Shown piece after piece: positions 56,658 to 64,000 of a DNA stretch of 64,000 bases; positions within the stretch are counted from its first letter, which is position 1, and each line of letters begins with the position of its first letter. The notes under the pieces are model-generated. The model saw only the letters and a list, made by a program, of their open reading frames with translations, was not told the origin of the DNA and made no database searches. Origin of the DNA: Actinomycetospora sp. NBRC 106375. GTDB lineage: Bacteria > Actinomycetota > Actinomycetes > Mycobacteriales > Pseudonocardiaceae. Both the position numbers and the translations under genes were made by a program. Where the stretch lies: NCBI RefSeq assembly GCF_030269665.1, contig NZ_BSTS01000006.1:62001-126000 (forward strand), in the 5' to 3' direction.

Positions 56658-57720
56658 GGGCGCGCTCACGGTCGGTCGTCAGGGCCAGGCCGGTGCGCAG
56701 GGCCGAGGCGGCGTCGAGGACGGCGTCGCGGGCGGCCGGCACGACGCCCGCCATCCCCGTGTAGCCGTGGACCAGGCCGGGGAAGCGCCGGGCCGCGACC
56801 GGGACGCCGGCGTCGCGCAGGGCCACGGCCAGCTCCTCGCCCTCGTCGCGCAGCGGATCGAAGCCCGCCGTCGCGACGTAGCAGGGCGGCATGATCGCGA
56901 GGTCGTCGACCTCGAGCAGCCCGGTGGGGCGGATCGGTTCGAGGCCGTCGGGCAGGTAATAGCGCTCGAACACCTCGATGTCGACGGTGCGCAGGCCGAA
57001 CCCGTCGGCGAACAGTTCCCGCGAGCCGCCGCCGCGCCCCGCGTCGGTGACGGGGTAGAGCGCGAGCACGAACGCCGCAGTCGCGTCGCGGAGGCGGGCG
57101 AGCTGGTGCGCGGCGGTCAGCGCGAGGTTCGCGCCCGCCGAGTCGCCGCCGACCGCGACCGTCGCCGCGTTGAAGTCCGCGCGGTGGGCCAGGACGTGGT
57201 CCAGCGCCGCGGCGGCGTCGGCGAGGCCCGCCGGGAACGGGTTCTCGGGGGCCAGGCGGTACTCGACCGACAGCACCCGCACGCCGGCCTGGTGGGCCAG
57301 CACCCGGCAGAGCGGCTCACTCGAGGCGATGCTGCCGAGCGCGAAGCCGCCGCCGTGGAAGTGCACGAGCAGGGGCGCGGGACGGTCACCGACCTCCGCC
57401 GGCGTGTAGAGCCGCGCCGGCAGCCTGCCCGGCGCATCACGCCCGGGCCCGGCGGGCACGGGGACGGACAGCGGCAGCGCCGTGACGCCGGGGGTCGCCG
57501 ACCAGGCGAGGCCCGCGGCCTTGTCGGTCGCGCGCCGCTGCTCGACCAGGGACGGCTCCTCGCCGCCGGCCAGCATGCCGAGCAGACGCAGCACGAGCTG
57601 GACGTCGAGATCGAGGGTCTGGCCGTCGACGGACGCCCGCGGCCCGGCCAGCAGGCGGCGGAGGGGACGGGGGAGCGCGATGAGGGCGCGCAGGATGCGC
57701 CGGAGGACACCGAACATCAC
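56650..57720 (-). CDS. HSL-family alpha/beta hydrolase (esterase)
   Basis: A 356-residue esterase of the hormone-sensitive lipase family. The oxyanion motif HGGG is in LLVHFHGGGFALGSI. The nucleophile is in GGDSAGANLALTAA, the acid in TAGFDPLRDEGEEL, and the His in PGLVHGYTGM. The length is slightly over the usual 310 because of an N-terminal helical extension (VLRRILRALIALPRPLRRLL). GTG at 57720 or ATG at 57717 are both possible starts. It hydrolyses short to medium esters; the natural substrate is unknown. Confidence 0.92.
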   Translation of the reverse strand: MMFGVLRRILRALIALPRPLRRLLAGPRASVDGQTLDLDVQLVLRLLGMLAGGEEPSLVEQRRATDKAAGLAWSATPGVTALPLSVPVPAGPGRDAPGRLPARLYTPAEVGDRPAPLLVHFHGGGFALGSIASSEPLCRVLAHQAGVRVLSVEYRLAPENPFPAGLADAAAALDHVLAHRADFNAATVAVGGDSAGANLALTAAHQLARLRDATAAFVLALYPVTDAGRGGGSRELFADGFGLRTVDIEVFERYYLPDGLEPIRPTGLLEVDDLAIMPPCYVATAGFDPLRDEGEELAVALRDAGVPVAARRFPGLVHGYTGMAGVVPAARDAVLDAASALRTGLALTTDRERART

Positions 57721-57794
57721 CCGCGGAGCCTAGGCGCGGCCCGACCCGGCGTCGTGCTGCATTGCTCACGTGGGGGATTTCCTGACGTCGAGTG

Positions 57795-58067
57795 TCAGCC
57801 GCCCGATTCGTGCCGGTCACGGGGGTACCGCAGGCGGACGGGGCCGCGGGCCGTCGCCGGGTCGACGGTCTCGCCGCGTTGGGTCATCTCGATCCGCCCG
57901 TCGGCGACGAGGTCGCCCGCGACGCGCCGGGCCTCGGGCATGAGGTCGCGCCACGCATCAGGGTCCACGCGGCGGGCCGCCTCGGAGGGGCAGATCGTCG
58001 CCCCGGGGGCGCGCTGGGCGAGCAGGGTGACGATCGCGTCGGCGAGCGTGCGGTCCGTCGCGTTCAC
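57795..58067 (-). CDS. DUF3253 protein
   Basis: A 90-residue protein that is almost entirely a DUF3253 domain: LADAIVTLLAQRAPGATICP, EAARRVDPDAWRDLMPEARR, VAGDLVADGRIEMTQRGETV. It looks like a small winged-helix fold, and the biological role is not known. The GTG at 58067 was chosen because residues upstream are the shadow of the divergent gene. There is no clear ribosome-binding site. Only 37 bp separates it from the divergent SRPBCC gene. Confidence 0.78.
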   Translation of the reverse strand: MNATDRTLADAIVTLLAQRAPGATICPSEAARRVDPDAWRDLMPEARRVAGDLVADGRIEMTQRGETVDPATARGPVRLRYPRDRHESGG

Positions 58068-58104
58068 GCGTGCCGGGTACCCACGCGCGGGTAAGGATGG
58101 ACCC

Positions 58105-58539
58105 GTGAGCACACCGGTTGTCCGCGAGGTGACCATCGACACGCCCGTGTCGCGGGTGATCGAGGTGATCTCGGACCTCGAGAACACCGACCGGTGGGCC
58201 AACGAGGCGAAGTCGGCGGTCGTGAAGGCCAAGGACGACCAGGGCCGCCCGACGCGGATCGTCGTGACCCTCGGGGCGCTGACCTTCACCACCGACGCGA
58301 CCTACGAGGTCGCCTACACCGACACCTCGGTGACGCTGACCTGCGTCGACGCCCGCCTCATCCGCGAGTCGACGATCACCTACACCGCCCGCGACGAGGG
58401 CGACGACCGCACGCGCCTCGAGATGGCGTCGGTCATGGAGGTCACGGTGCCCGGCATCCCCCGCTGGGGCCTGGACCGCGCGATGGGCTCGAGCGCCGAG
58501 AAGAACCTGCAGTCGATCCGCAAGGACGCCGAGCGCTAG
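58105..58539 (+). CDS. SRPBCC-superfamily (cyclase/dehydrase-like) protein
   Basis: A 144-residue START/polyketide-cyclase-like protein. The pattern EVTIDTPVSRVIEVISDLEN, TDRWANEAKSAVVKAKDDQG is typical of the helix-grip fold with a hydrophobic ligand cavity. It has no signal peptide. The GTG at 58105 begins the protein with no strong ribosome-binding site. Its TAG stop shares the CTAG tetramer with the TAG of the opposing CoA-transferase gene. The ligand is unknown. Confidence 0.86.
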   Translation: MSTPVVREVTIDTPVSRVIEVISDLENTDRWANEAKSAVVKAKDDQGRPTRIVVTLGALTFTTDATYEVAYTDTSVTLTCVDARLIRESTITYTARDEGDDRTRLEMASVMEVTVPGIPRWGLDRAMGSSAEKNLQSIRKDAER

Positions 58540-59732
58540 ATGACCTTCTCGTCGGTCAGCGCCGTGACCTCGTCCGCCGACAGGCCCAGCTCGGCGTAGA
58601 CCTCGGCGTTGTGGTGCCCGGGCACCGGCGGGCCGGCCCACCGGACCTCGCCCGGGGTGTCGGAGAACAGCGGGACGACGCCGGGACCGAGGACGTCCTC
58701 GCCGAAGCGCTCGTCGTGGTGGGGCGCGAGCATCCCGCGAGCACGGAACTGGGGGTCGGCGACGACCTCCGCCGCGGTGTTGATCGGCCCGCAGATGACG
58801 CCGGCCTCGTCGAGCACCTGCCGCACCTCGTCGGCCGGCAGCGAGCCGACCCAGGCGGCGACGATCTCGTCGAGCTCGTCCTGGTGCTCGCCACGGGCGC
58901 GGTGGTCGACGAAGCGCGGGTCGTCGGCGAGCTCCGGGCGGCCCATCGCCCCGCAGAGCCGGCGGTACACCGTGTCCTGGTTCGCCGCCACGACCAGCCA
59001 GAGCTCGTCGGCCGTGCGGTAGACGTTCGACGGGGCGATGCCCTCGAGGCGCGTGCCGCCGGGCTGGCGCACGCGGCCGAGCTTGTCGTACTCCGGGATG
59101 ATCGACTCGAGCACCGACAGGCACGCCTCGGTGAGCGCGACGTCGACGACCTGCCCCACCCCGGTCACCGAGCGGTGGTGCAGCGCCGCGAGCACGCCCT
59201 GCACCGCGACCATGCCGGCCAGCGAGTCGCCCAGCGAGATCGCCTGCCGCGGCGGCGCCTGGCCCGGGTAGCCGTTGATGTAGCGCAGTCCGGACAGCGC
59301 CTCGGCCACCGACGCGTAGCCCGCCTTGTCGCTGTACGGGCCGGTCTGGCCGTAGCCGGACACCCGCGCGAGCACGAGCCCGGGGTTCACCGCCTTCAGC
59401 CGGTCCCAGCCGAGGTTCCAGCGCTCGAGCGTGCCCGGGCGGAAGTTCTCGACGATGACGTCGGCGCCCTCGACGAGCTGGAGGAACACCTCCTGGCCGC
59501 GCTCGGAGCGCAGGTCGAGCGTGATGCAGCGCTTGTTGCGGGCGTGGACGGTCCACCACAGCCGGTGGCCCCGGTAGGACTCCTGACCCCAGTCGCGCAT
59601 GGGGTCCTGCCCGCCCGGCGGCTCGATCTTGACGACGTCCGCGCCGTAGTCGGCGAGCAGCCGCCCGGCGAACGGGCCGGCGACGATCGTGCCGAGCTCG
59701 AGGACCCGGACGTCGGCCAGCGGACCGCTCAT
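58536..59732 (-). CDS. CaiB/BaiF family (class III) CoA transferase
   Basis: A 398-residue enzyme that moves CoA between acids. Family blocks are VRVLELGTIVAGPFAGRLLA, YGADVVKIEPPGGQDPMRDW, NKRCITLDLRSERGQEVFLQ and IVENFRPGTLERWNLGWDRL. The catalytic Asp is expected in the SLGDSLAGMVAVQGVLAALH region. It overlaps the flavin reductase stop by 4 bp (ATGA), so the two form an operon. In this catabolic neighbourhood it may activate a carboxylic acid as its CoA ester; the acid is not identifiable. Confidence 0.93.
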   Translation of the reverse strand: MSGPLADVRVLELGTIVAGPFAGRLLADYGADVVKIEPPGGQDPMRDWGQESYRGHRLWWTVHARNKRCITLDLRSERGQEVFLQLVEGADVIVENFRPGTLERWNLGWDRLKAVNPGLVLARVSGYGQTGPYSDKAGYASVAEALSGLRYINGYPGQAPPRQAISLGDSLAGMVAVQGVLAALHHRSVTGVGQVVDVALTEACLSVLESIIPEYDKLGRVRQPGGTRLEGIAPSNVYRTADELWLVVAANQDTVYRRLCGAMGRPELADDPRFVDHRARGEHQDELDEIVAAWVGSLPADEVRQVLDEAGVICGPINTAAEVVADPQFRARGMLAPHHDERFGEDVLGPGVVPLFSDTPGEVRWAGPPVPGHHNAEVYAELGLSADEVTALTDEKVI

Positions 59733-60214
59733 TCCGCCACCGACGTCCGCACGTACCCGCCCCGGTGGAACACGAGCGGCGGGTCGCCGGGCGCGCCGAG
59801 GTCGTGCACCGCTCCGACGACGATGAGGTGGTCGCCGCCGTCGTGCACGGCGTGCAGCGTGCAGTCGATCCAGGCCGTCGCCCCGCCGAGGATCGGCGAG
59901 CCCAGACCCGAGGACGTCCAGGACACGCCCGCGAACTTGTCGCCGCCCGACACCGCGAACCGCCCGGACAGCTCCTCCTGCTCCGCGGACAGCACGTTGA
60001 CCACGAAGCGGCCGGTGGCCTCGATCTTCGGCCAGCTCGACGACGAGCGTCCGGGCAGGACGAGCACCAGCGGCGGATCGAGGGAGAGCGAGGAGAAGGA
60101 CTGACAGGTGAAGCCGGCCGGCCCTTCCGGCGTCGTCCCGGTGACGATGGTGACGCCGCTGGGGAAGTGCCCCAGCACCTGGCGCATCGTCGAGGCGTCC
60201 GTGCCGTCGGTCAT
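59729..60214 (-). CDS. Flavin reductase-family protein (HpaC-like)
   Basis: A 161-residue FMN-binding split-barrel protein. Blocks are LGHFPSGVTIVTGTTPEGPA, GFTCQSFSSLSLDPPLVLVL, RFVVNVLSAEQEELSGRFAV and the end PPLVFHRGGYVRT. The family supplies reduced flavin to two-component monooxygenases. No partner monooxygenase of the two-component type is beside it, and the FAD hydroxylase at 62261 is self-sufficient. The ATG at 60214 has GGGAGG 8 bp upstream. It is the first gene of the CoA-transferase operon and divergent from a TetR gene (79 bp). Confidence 0.92.
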   Translation of the reverse strand: MTDGTDASTMRQVLGHFPSGVTIVTGTTPEGPAGFTCQSFSSLSLDPPLVLVLPGRSSSSWPKIEATGRFVVNVLSAEQEELSGRFAVSGGDKFAGVSWTSSGLGSPILGGATAWIDCTLHAVHDGGDHLIVVGAVHDLGAPGDPPLVFHRGGYVRTSVAE

Positions 60215-60293
60215 GTTCGCTGCCTCCCTGCGGCTCGTCCTCGAACCGTATTGCCCGCGATCTCCCCGGGCACGCCCGCCGTAGTCTCGCCCT

Positions 60294-60917
60294 GTGCAGG
60301 AGACGGAGCGGAGCGGAGCTCGACCGTCCTCTTCGTCCTCGTCACGTCCTGGGCGGGGGCGGCCCCGCGACCGGTCCAAGGACGCCGCCGTGCTCGAGGC
60401 CACGGTCCGGCTGCTCGCCACCGAGGGCGTGGCGGGGACGTCGATGGACCGGGTCGCCGCCGAGGCCGGCGTCTCGAAGGTCACGGTCTACACGCGCTGG
60501 GCGACGAAGAACGCGCTGATCGGCGCGGCGCTCGCCCACCTGCGCCTGGGGCGGGTGCCCGAGCCGACCGGGGCGGTCCGCGACGACCTGGTCGCCCTGC
60601 TCGAGGCGATGCGCGAGCAGTACGTCGAGGTCGGCGCCATGAGCATCATCGGCACGTGCCTGGCCGACGAGCCGGGCTCGGGCGAGCTGCTCGGGATCAT
60701 CCGGGAGGCGACGCTCCTACCGCGCCGGACGTTGTTCGCCGCCGTGCTGCGCGCCGGGACCGCACGCGGCGAGCTGCGCGCCGACCTCGACGTCGAGGCC
60801 GCCACCAGCCTCGTCGTCGGCACCCTCTACGCCGACCACCTCGCCGGGCGGGACACGGCGGCCCCGGACTGGCCGGGCACCGTCGTCGACCTCGCGCTCA
60901 GCGGGCTGGCACGCTGA
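60294..60917 (+). CDS. TetR/AcrR-family regulator
   Basis: A 207-residue regulator. The helix-turn-helix is ATVRLLATEGVAGTSMDRVA followed by EAGVSKVTVYTRWATKNALI. The C-terminal half is helical. The first 18 residues (ETERSGARPSSSSSSRPGRG) are an unusual low-complexity leader encoded by a 27-bp dispersed repeat, so the functional protein may begin near GRPRDRSKDAAV. The GTG at 60294 is the start consistent with the frame. It is divergent from the flavin reductase/CoA-transferase operon and probably controls it. The last 20 bp overlap the opposing MetE-like gene. Confidence 0.9.
   Translation: MQETERSGARPSSSSSSRPGRGRPRDRSKDAAVLEATVRLLATEGVAGTSMDRVAAEAGVSKVTVYTRWATKNALIGAALAHLRLGRVPEPTGAVRDDLVALLEAMREQYVEVGAMSIIGTCLADEPGSGELLGIIREATLLPRRTLFAAVLRAGTARGELRADLDVEAATSLVVGTLYADHLAGRDTAAPDWPGTVVDLALSGLAR
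60299..60325 (+). repeat. 27-bp dispersed repeat, copy 1
   Basis: This segment begins GGAGACGGAGCGG and ends GGAGCTCGACC. It is identical to the complement of 63443-63469 and matches 23 of 27 bases of the complement of 12369-12395. It lies within the first codons of the TetR gene. Confidence 0.8.
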
Positions 60918-62049
60918 GCCGCTCGCCCGCCAGCCGCGCCCCCGCGGCCATCGCGTCGAACTTCGCCCACATCACGCGCTCGTCGACCTCGGTGCGGAAC
61001 GTGGCCTGCGAGGAGAACCCGCAGTCGGCGCCGGCCATGACCCGCTCCGGCCCGACGAGCCGCGCGAACCGCTCCAGGCGCTCGGCGATCAGCTCCGGGT
61101 GCTCGACGATGTTGCTCGCGTGCGTGATGACGCCCGGGATCAGCACCTTGTCGTCGGGCAGCGCGACGGTCTCCCAGAGGTGGTACTCGTGCTCGTGGCG
61201 CGGGTTGCCGGCCTCGAACGAGTAGTACCGGGCGTCGACGGCGAGCACGAGGTCGACGACGTCGGCGAGCGGGACGTCGAAGACGCGCGGGCCCTCGTTG
61301 ATCGAGTAGCAGGTGTGGAAGCGGACGCGCTCGGCCGGGATGCCGCGCAACGCGTGGTTGATCGCCTCGACGTACATCCGCCCGCGACGCTCCCGGGTCG
61401 GCCGGTCGTACTGGTGGAAGCTGTAGATCTCGGTGAGGAACGGGTCGTCGACCTGCAGCAGGAACCCGGCGTCGACGATCGCCCGGTACTCGACGTTCAT
61501 CGCGTCGGCGACCGCGAAGAAGTACTCCTCCTCCGAGCCGTAGTACTCGTTGACGCCGACGCCGCTGGGGGCGATCGACGGCACGAACGCGTTCCCCCGG
61601 TCGTCACCGACGGCGGCCGCCAGGTCGTCGAGGTCCCGCTGGAGCGCCTGCTGCCCCTGGTAGACCAGCGGCCCGGTGCACACGACGGGCTCGATCGTGC
61701 CGACGGTGCCGCCCATCATCGCCTCGGCGAAGTAGCGCTCGTAGTACTCCGGGAAGGCCTGCTGCTCGGCGGCGAAGCTGTAGACGGTCTCCGCGCCGGG
61801 CCGGCGCTCCAGCCCGCCGAGGCGCTCGGTGACGTAGCTGAAGAAGCCGAGCTTGCCCATCTCCCCGTCGGCGACGACGTCGATCCCGTGCTCGCGCTGC
61901 GCAGCGACGATGTCGGCGACGGCGGTCCGGGTGGCCGCGGCGAGCACGTCGTCGGCCACCTCCTCGCCCCGCTGGCGGGCGGCGAGCAGGTCGAGCAGGG
62001 ACCGCGGGCGGGGCAGGCTCCCGACGTGGGTGGTGCGGATGCGCGGCAC
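60898..62049 (-). CDS. Cobalamin-independent methionine synthase-like (MetE C-domain) protein
   Basis: A 383-residue zinc-type methyltransferase homologue equal to the C-terminal catalytic half of MetE. Blocks are RTTHVGSLPRPRSLLDLLAA, QREHGIDVVADGEMGKLGFF, GFLLQVDDPFLTEIYSFHQY, RVRFHTCYSINEGPR (His and Cys zinc ligands) and VMAGADCGFSS (last Cys). Stand-alone half-length proteins often act in demethylation or other methyl transfers rather than methionine synthesis. Its location next to aromatic degradation genes suggests use of a methylated aromatic or other donor. The ATG at 62049 has a weak ribosome-binding site. It converges with the TetR gene by 20 bp. Confidence 0.87.
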   Translation of the reverse strand: MPRIRTTHVGSLPRPRSLLDLLAARQRGEEVADDVLAAATRTAVADIVAAQREHGIDVVADGEMGKLGFFSYVTERLGGLERRPGAETVYSFAAEQQAFPEYYERYFAEAMMGGTVGTIEPVVCTGPLVYQGQQALQRDLDDLAAAVGDDRGNAFVPSIAPSGVGVNEYYGSEEEYFFAVADAMNVEYRAIVDAGFLLQVDDPFLTEIYSFHQYDRPTRERRGRMYVEAINHALRGIPAERVRFHTCYSINEGPRVFDVPLADVVDLVLAVDARYYSFEAGNPRHEHEYHLWETVALPDDKVLIPGVITHASNIVEHPELIAERLERFARLVGPERVMAGADCGFSSQATFRTEVDERVMWAKFDAMAAGARLAGERLSVPAR

Positions 62050-62139
62050 GGGCGTCTCCTCGTCGTCGAGTTATTTCCTGTACCGATGGGTTCAGGTGGA
62101 GGGTGGACCTGGAGGCGCCGCGGGTCAACCACGCGAGAG

Positions 62140-62160
62140 TTGAGATGCTGCTCATCTCAA
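62140..62160. promoter_or_regulatory. Operator-like inverted repeat in a divergent promoter
   Basis: TTGAGATG at 62140-62147 and CATCTCAA at 62153-62160 are perfect 8-bp arms around CTGCT. The region is AT-rich and lies between the MetE-like and hydroxylase genes. It is a likely binding site for a dimeric repressor or activator of the catabolic genes; the regulator is not identified. Confidence 0.6.
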
Positions 62161-62260
62161 TGATTCTGCATTCACCTCTTTTTCGTCCGGGATGGCTCGT
62201 GTCACGCTCGGCGGCAGACGTTCGAGGAGGAGCGTCCGGGAACGAGCGGAGGTGCGCGGC

Positions 62261-63493
62261 ATGACCCGTGTCGTGGTCGCCGGGGCCGGCATCGGGGGCC
62301 TCACGCTGGGCATCGCCCTGGCCCGCGCCGGCATCGCGGTCGACCTCTACGAGCGCGCCGACGAGCTGCGCGAGGTCGGCGCGGCCGTGGCGCTCTCGGC
62401 CAACGGGTCCCGGCACCTCCACCGGCTCGGGGTCGGCGACGCCCTCGACGCGGTGTCCACCCAGCCCACCGAGCTGATCTACCGCGACGGCCGCACCGGC
62501 GCGCGGATCGCCGCCCACCCCGGCGGCGACGCCTACCGCGCACGCTTCGGCGCGCCCTACTGGGGCGTGCACCGCGTCGACCTCCAGCAGACCCTCGCCG
62601 CCGCGTTCACCGCCGCCGCGGGCGCCGAGCACCTGCACCTCGGACACGCGATCACCGCGGTGGACGCCGAGGCGGGCGCCCTGACCCTCGACGACGGCCG
62701 CACGGTCGCCGGCGACGTCGTCGTCGGCGCCGACGGGGTGCGCTCGATCGTGCGCGAGGCCGTCGCCGGCCCGGGCACCGGACCCACCTACTCCGGCACG
62801 AGCGGCTTCCGGGGGCTCGTGCCGATCGCGGCGCTGCCGAGCCTGCCGGACCCGCACGCCATCCAGTTCTGGGCCGGCCCCGGAGCGCACCTGCTGCACT
62901 ACGCGCTGGGCCGCGACGACGACACCGTCAACTTCCTCGCCGTGCTCTGCGGACCCGGGACGTGGGACGGCGCCCAGCGCGAGGCCCCCGCGGGCGAGCT
63001 GCTCGAGGCCTTCGCGAGCTGGCACCCGGCGGTGCGCGAGATGCTCGCCGCGGTGCCGCAGAGCCCGCGCTGGCCGCTGCTCGCGCAGGCGCCGCTGCGC
63101 CGGTGGACCCGGGGCCGCGCCGTGCTGCTGGGCGACGCCTGCCACGCGATGCTGCCCCACCACGGGCAGGGCGCGAACCAGGCGATCGAGGACGCCGCGA
63201 CGCTCGCCCGCCTGCTCGTCGAGCACGACCCCGCCACCGCGCTCGCGGCCTACCCCGGCGGCCGGCGTGCCCGCACCCGCGCCGTCGCCGCCAGCGCCTG
63301 GGACACCGGGACGCTGCTGCACCTCGACGACGACCACCCGCGCCTCGCGGAACGCGACAAGCGCTTCGCGGGCTACCTGCCCGACAACGCCTGGGTCCAC
63401 GACCACGACGCCGCCCTGGACCTCGACCACCACCGGCCGACGGGTCGAGCTCCGCTCCGCTCCGTCTCCCACCACAGGAGGACGACCGCATGA
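62261..63493 (+). CDS. FAD-dependent aromatic hydroxylase (salicylate hydroxylase-like)
   Basis: A 410-residue single-component monooxygenase. The FAD-binding motif VVVAGAGIGGLTLGIALARA is at the N-terminus. The DG motif is in DVVVGADGVRSIVREA, and the GD motif in GRAVLLGDACHAMLPHHGQG followed by ANQAIEDAATLARLL. It resembles salicylate 1-monooxygenase and 3-hydroxybenzoate 6-hydroxylase. Catechol dioxygenase follows with an ATGA overlap, so conversion of salicylate (or a relative) to catechol is likely, although unproven. The ATG at 62261 has GGAGG about 7 bp upstream. The 3' end contains a 27-bp dispersed repeat encoding TGRAPLRSVSHH. Confidence 0.91.
   Translation: MTRVVVAGAGIGGLTLGIALARAGIAVDLYERADELREVGAAVALSANGSRHLHRLGVGDALDAVSTQPTELIYRDGRTGARIAAHPGGDAYRARFGAPYWGVHRVDLQQTLAAAFTAAAGAEHLHLGHAITAVDAEAGALTLDDGRTVAGDVVVGADGVRSIVREAVAGPGTGPTYSGTSGFRGLVPIAALPSLPDPHAIQFWAGPGAHLLHYALGRDDDTVNFLAVLCGPGTWDGAQREAPAGELLEAFASWHPAVREMLAAVPQSPRWPLLAQAPLRRWTRGRAVLLGDACHAMLPHHGQGANQAIEDAATLARLLVEHDPATALAAYPGGRRARTRAVAASAWDTGTLLHLDDDHPRLAERDKRFAGYLPDNAWVHDHDAALDLDHHRPTGRAPLRSVSHHRRTTA
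63443..63469 (-). repeat. 27-bp dispersed repeat, copy 2 (inverted)
   Basis: It begins GGTCGAGCTCC and ends CCGTCTCC, the exact reverse complement of 60299-60325. It is inside the last codons of the hydroxylase gene, which therefore may have gained its C-terminus from the repeat. Confidence 0.8.
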
Positions 63494-64000
63494 CCACCAC
63501 GGAAGACCAGTCCGTCTCCGGCGCCGCGCTCGCCGGCTCGCACGCCACCGACTCCGCCCGCGCGGGCGCGTCGAACCTGCGCGGCCCGGCCGCCGGCGGG
63601 GTCGACCAGCAGCGCGTCGCGACCGTCGTCGGCGCCGCGCTGGAGGGCATCCGCTCGGCGATCCGCGAGAACGAGGTCACCTACGAGGAGTTCGACGCGT
63701 TCAAGCAGTGGCTGATCGCGGTCTCGGACACCGGTGAGTGGCCGCTGTTCCTCGACGTCTACCTCGAGTTCGAGGTCGAGAAGGTCGCCGCGGCGACCCA
63801 GCAGGGCTCGGTCGGCACGATCCTCGGCCCGTTCTGGCTCGACGGGCAGGTGCAGCTCGACTCGCCGGCGACGCTGCCGATGCGCGACGACGAGCCGGGC
63901 ACCCCGATGATCCTGGCCGGGCAGGTCACCGCGACCGACGGCACGCCGCTGGCCGGCGCGACCGTCGACATCTGGCACACCGACGACGAGGGCTGGTACT
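63490..64000 (+). CDS. catA: Catechol 1,2-dioxygenase, 5' part
   Basis: The first 170 residues of an intradiol ring-cleavage dioxygenase; the gene runs off the window. The N-terminal helical dimerisation domain has AALEGIRSAIRENEVTYEEF, DAFKQWLIAVSDTGEWPLFL, DVYLEFEVEKVAA. Then come TLPMRDDEPGTP and the barrel start GTPLAGATVDIWHTDDEGWY. The last visible residue, Tyr170, should be the first Fe(III)-binding tyrosine. The enzyme opens catechol to cis,cis-muconate in the beta-ketoadipate pathway. The ATG overlaps the hydroxylase stop, so the genes form an operon. Hydroxyquinol dioxygenase is a less likely alternative. Confidence 0.9.
   Translation, partial: MTTTEDQSVSGAALAGSHATDSARAGASNLRGPAAGGVDQQRVATVVGAALEGIRSAIRENEVTYEEFDAFKQWLIAVSDTGEWPLFLDVYLEFEVEKVAAATQQGSVGTILGPFWLDGQVQLDSPATLPMRDDEPGTPMILAGQVTATDGTPLAGATVDIWHTDDEGWY

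Overview
The window is a contiguous piece of a high-GC actinobacterial chromosome. The marker set is mycobacterial-type integration host factor, a WhiB regulator, an Rpf-type cell-wall hydrolase, EccB of type VII secretion, a PknB-like kinase, a wax ester synthase/DGAT, FprA and a HelR-type RNA polymerase ATPase. These markers, with GTG starts almost as common as ATG, point to the order Pseudonocardiales. Actinomycetospora or Pseudonocardia would fit, but the genus is an inference. No tRNA, rRNA, CRISPR array, prophage or complete insertion sequence was seen.

Layout, left to right. 1-8 kb is redox and lipid metabolism: FprA; then a TetR/DUF4873/hypothetical operon divergent from an operon of AurF-type diiron oxygenase, alpha/beta hydrolase and Baeyer-Villiger-type monooxygenase; then a TesB-type thioesterase. 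8.4-10.4 kb holds four tandem genes for small secreted His-rich, Asn/Gly-rich paralogues, each followed by its own hairpin terminator. 10.4-16.7 kb holds a MarR-MFS operon (the transporter carries UspA and beta-sandwich extensions), a Gly/Ser-rich exported protein, a WS/DGAT with a methyltransferase, and a PAP2 phosphatase. 16.9-21.0 kb is a divergent sortase locus: two Excalibur-domain surface proteins and three class F-like sortases.

21-36 kb is dominated by envelope glycosylation and surface stress: three GT39 membrane glycosyltransferases, a GT2-GtrA fusion, an HtrA protease, a LytR-CpsA-Psr protein, and an MFS exporter. 36-46 kb carries a thioesterase-like protein, an EccB, a Ser/Thr kinase, HelR, a metallo-beta-lactamase-fold/PNPOx pair, a Ser-Gly repeat protein and mIHF. 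46.4-50 kb has a three-gene operon that looks like ornithine-lipid synthesis plus N-methylation, and a GT4 mannosyltransferase. 50-58 kb is mixed: a family 19 methyltransferase, Rpf, a flavin dehydrogenase, truncated haemoglobin, PASTA, WhiB, a tail-anchored exported protein, an aldo-keto reductase and an HSL-family esterase. 58-64 kb is catabolic: CaiB-type CoA transferase with flavin reductase, TetR, a MetE-like enzyme, an aromatic FAD hydroxylase, and the 5' part of catechol 1,2-dioxygenase cut by the window end.

The most interesting material is (i) the Excalibur-sortase locus, whose two candidate substrates share an unusual C-terminal GYPxGGVxTGDGS signal before a membrane helix and basic tail; (ii) the four-gene family of His-rich, two-cysteine surface proteins; (iii) the putative ols operon with a methyltransferase; and (iv) small dispersed repeats: a 57-bp palindromic element in two copies, one inside a coding sequence, and a 27-bp element in three copies.
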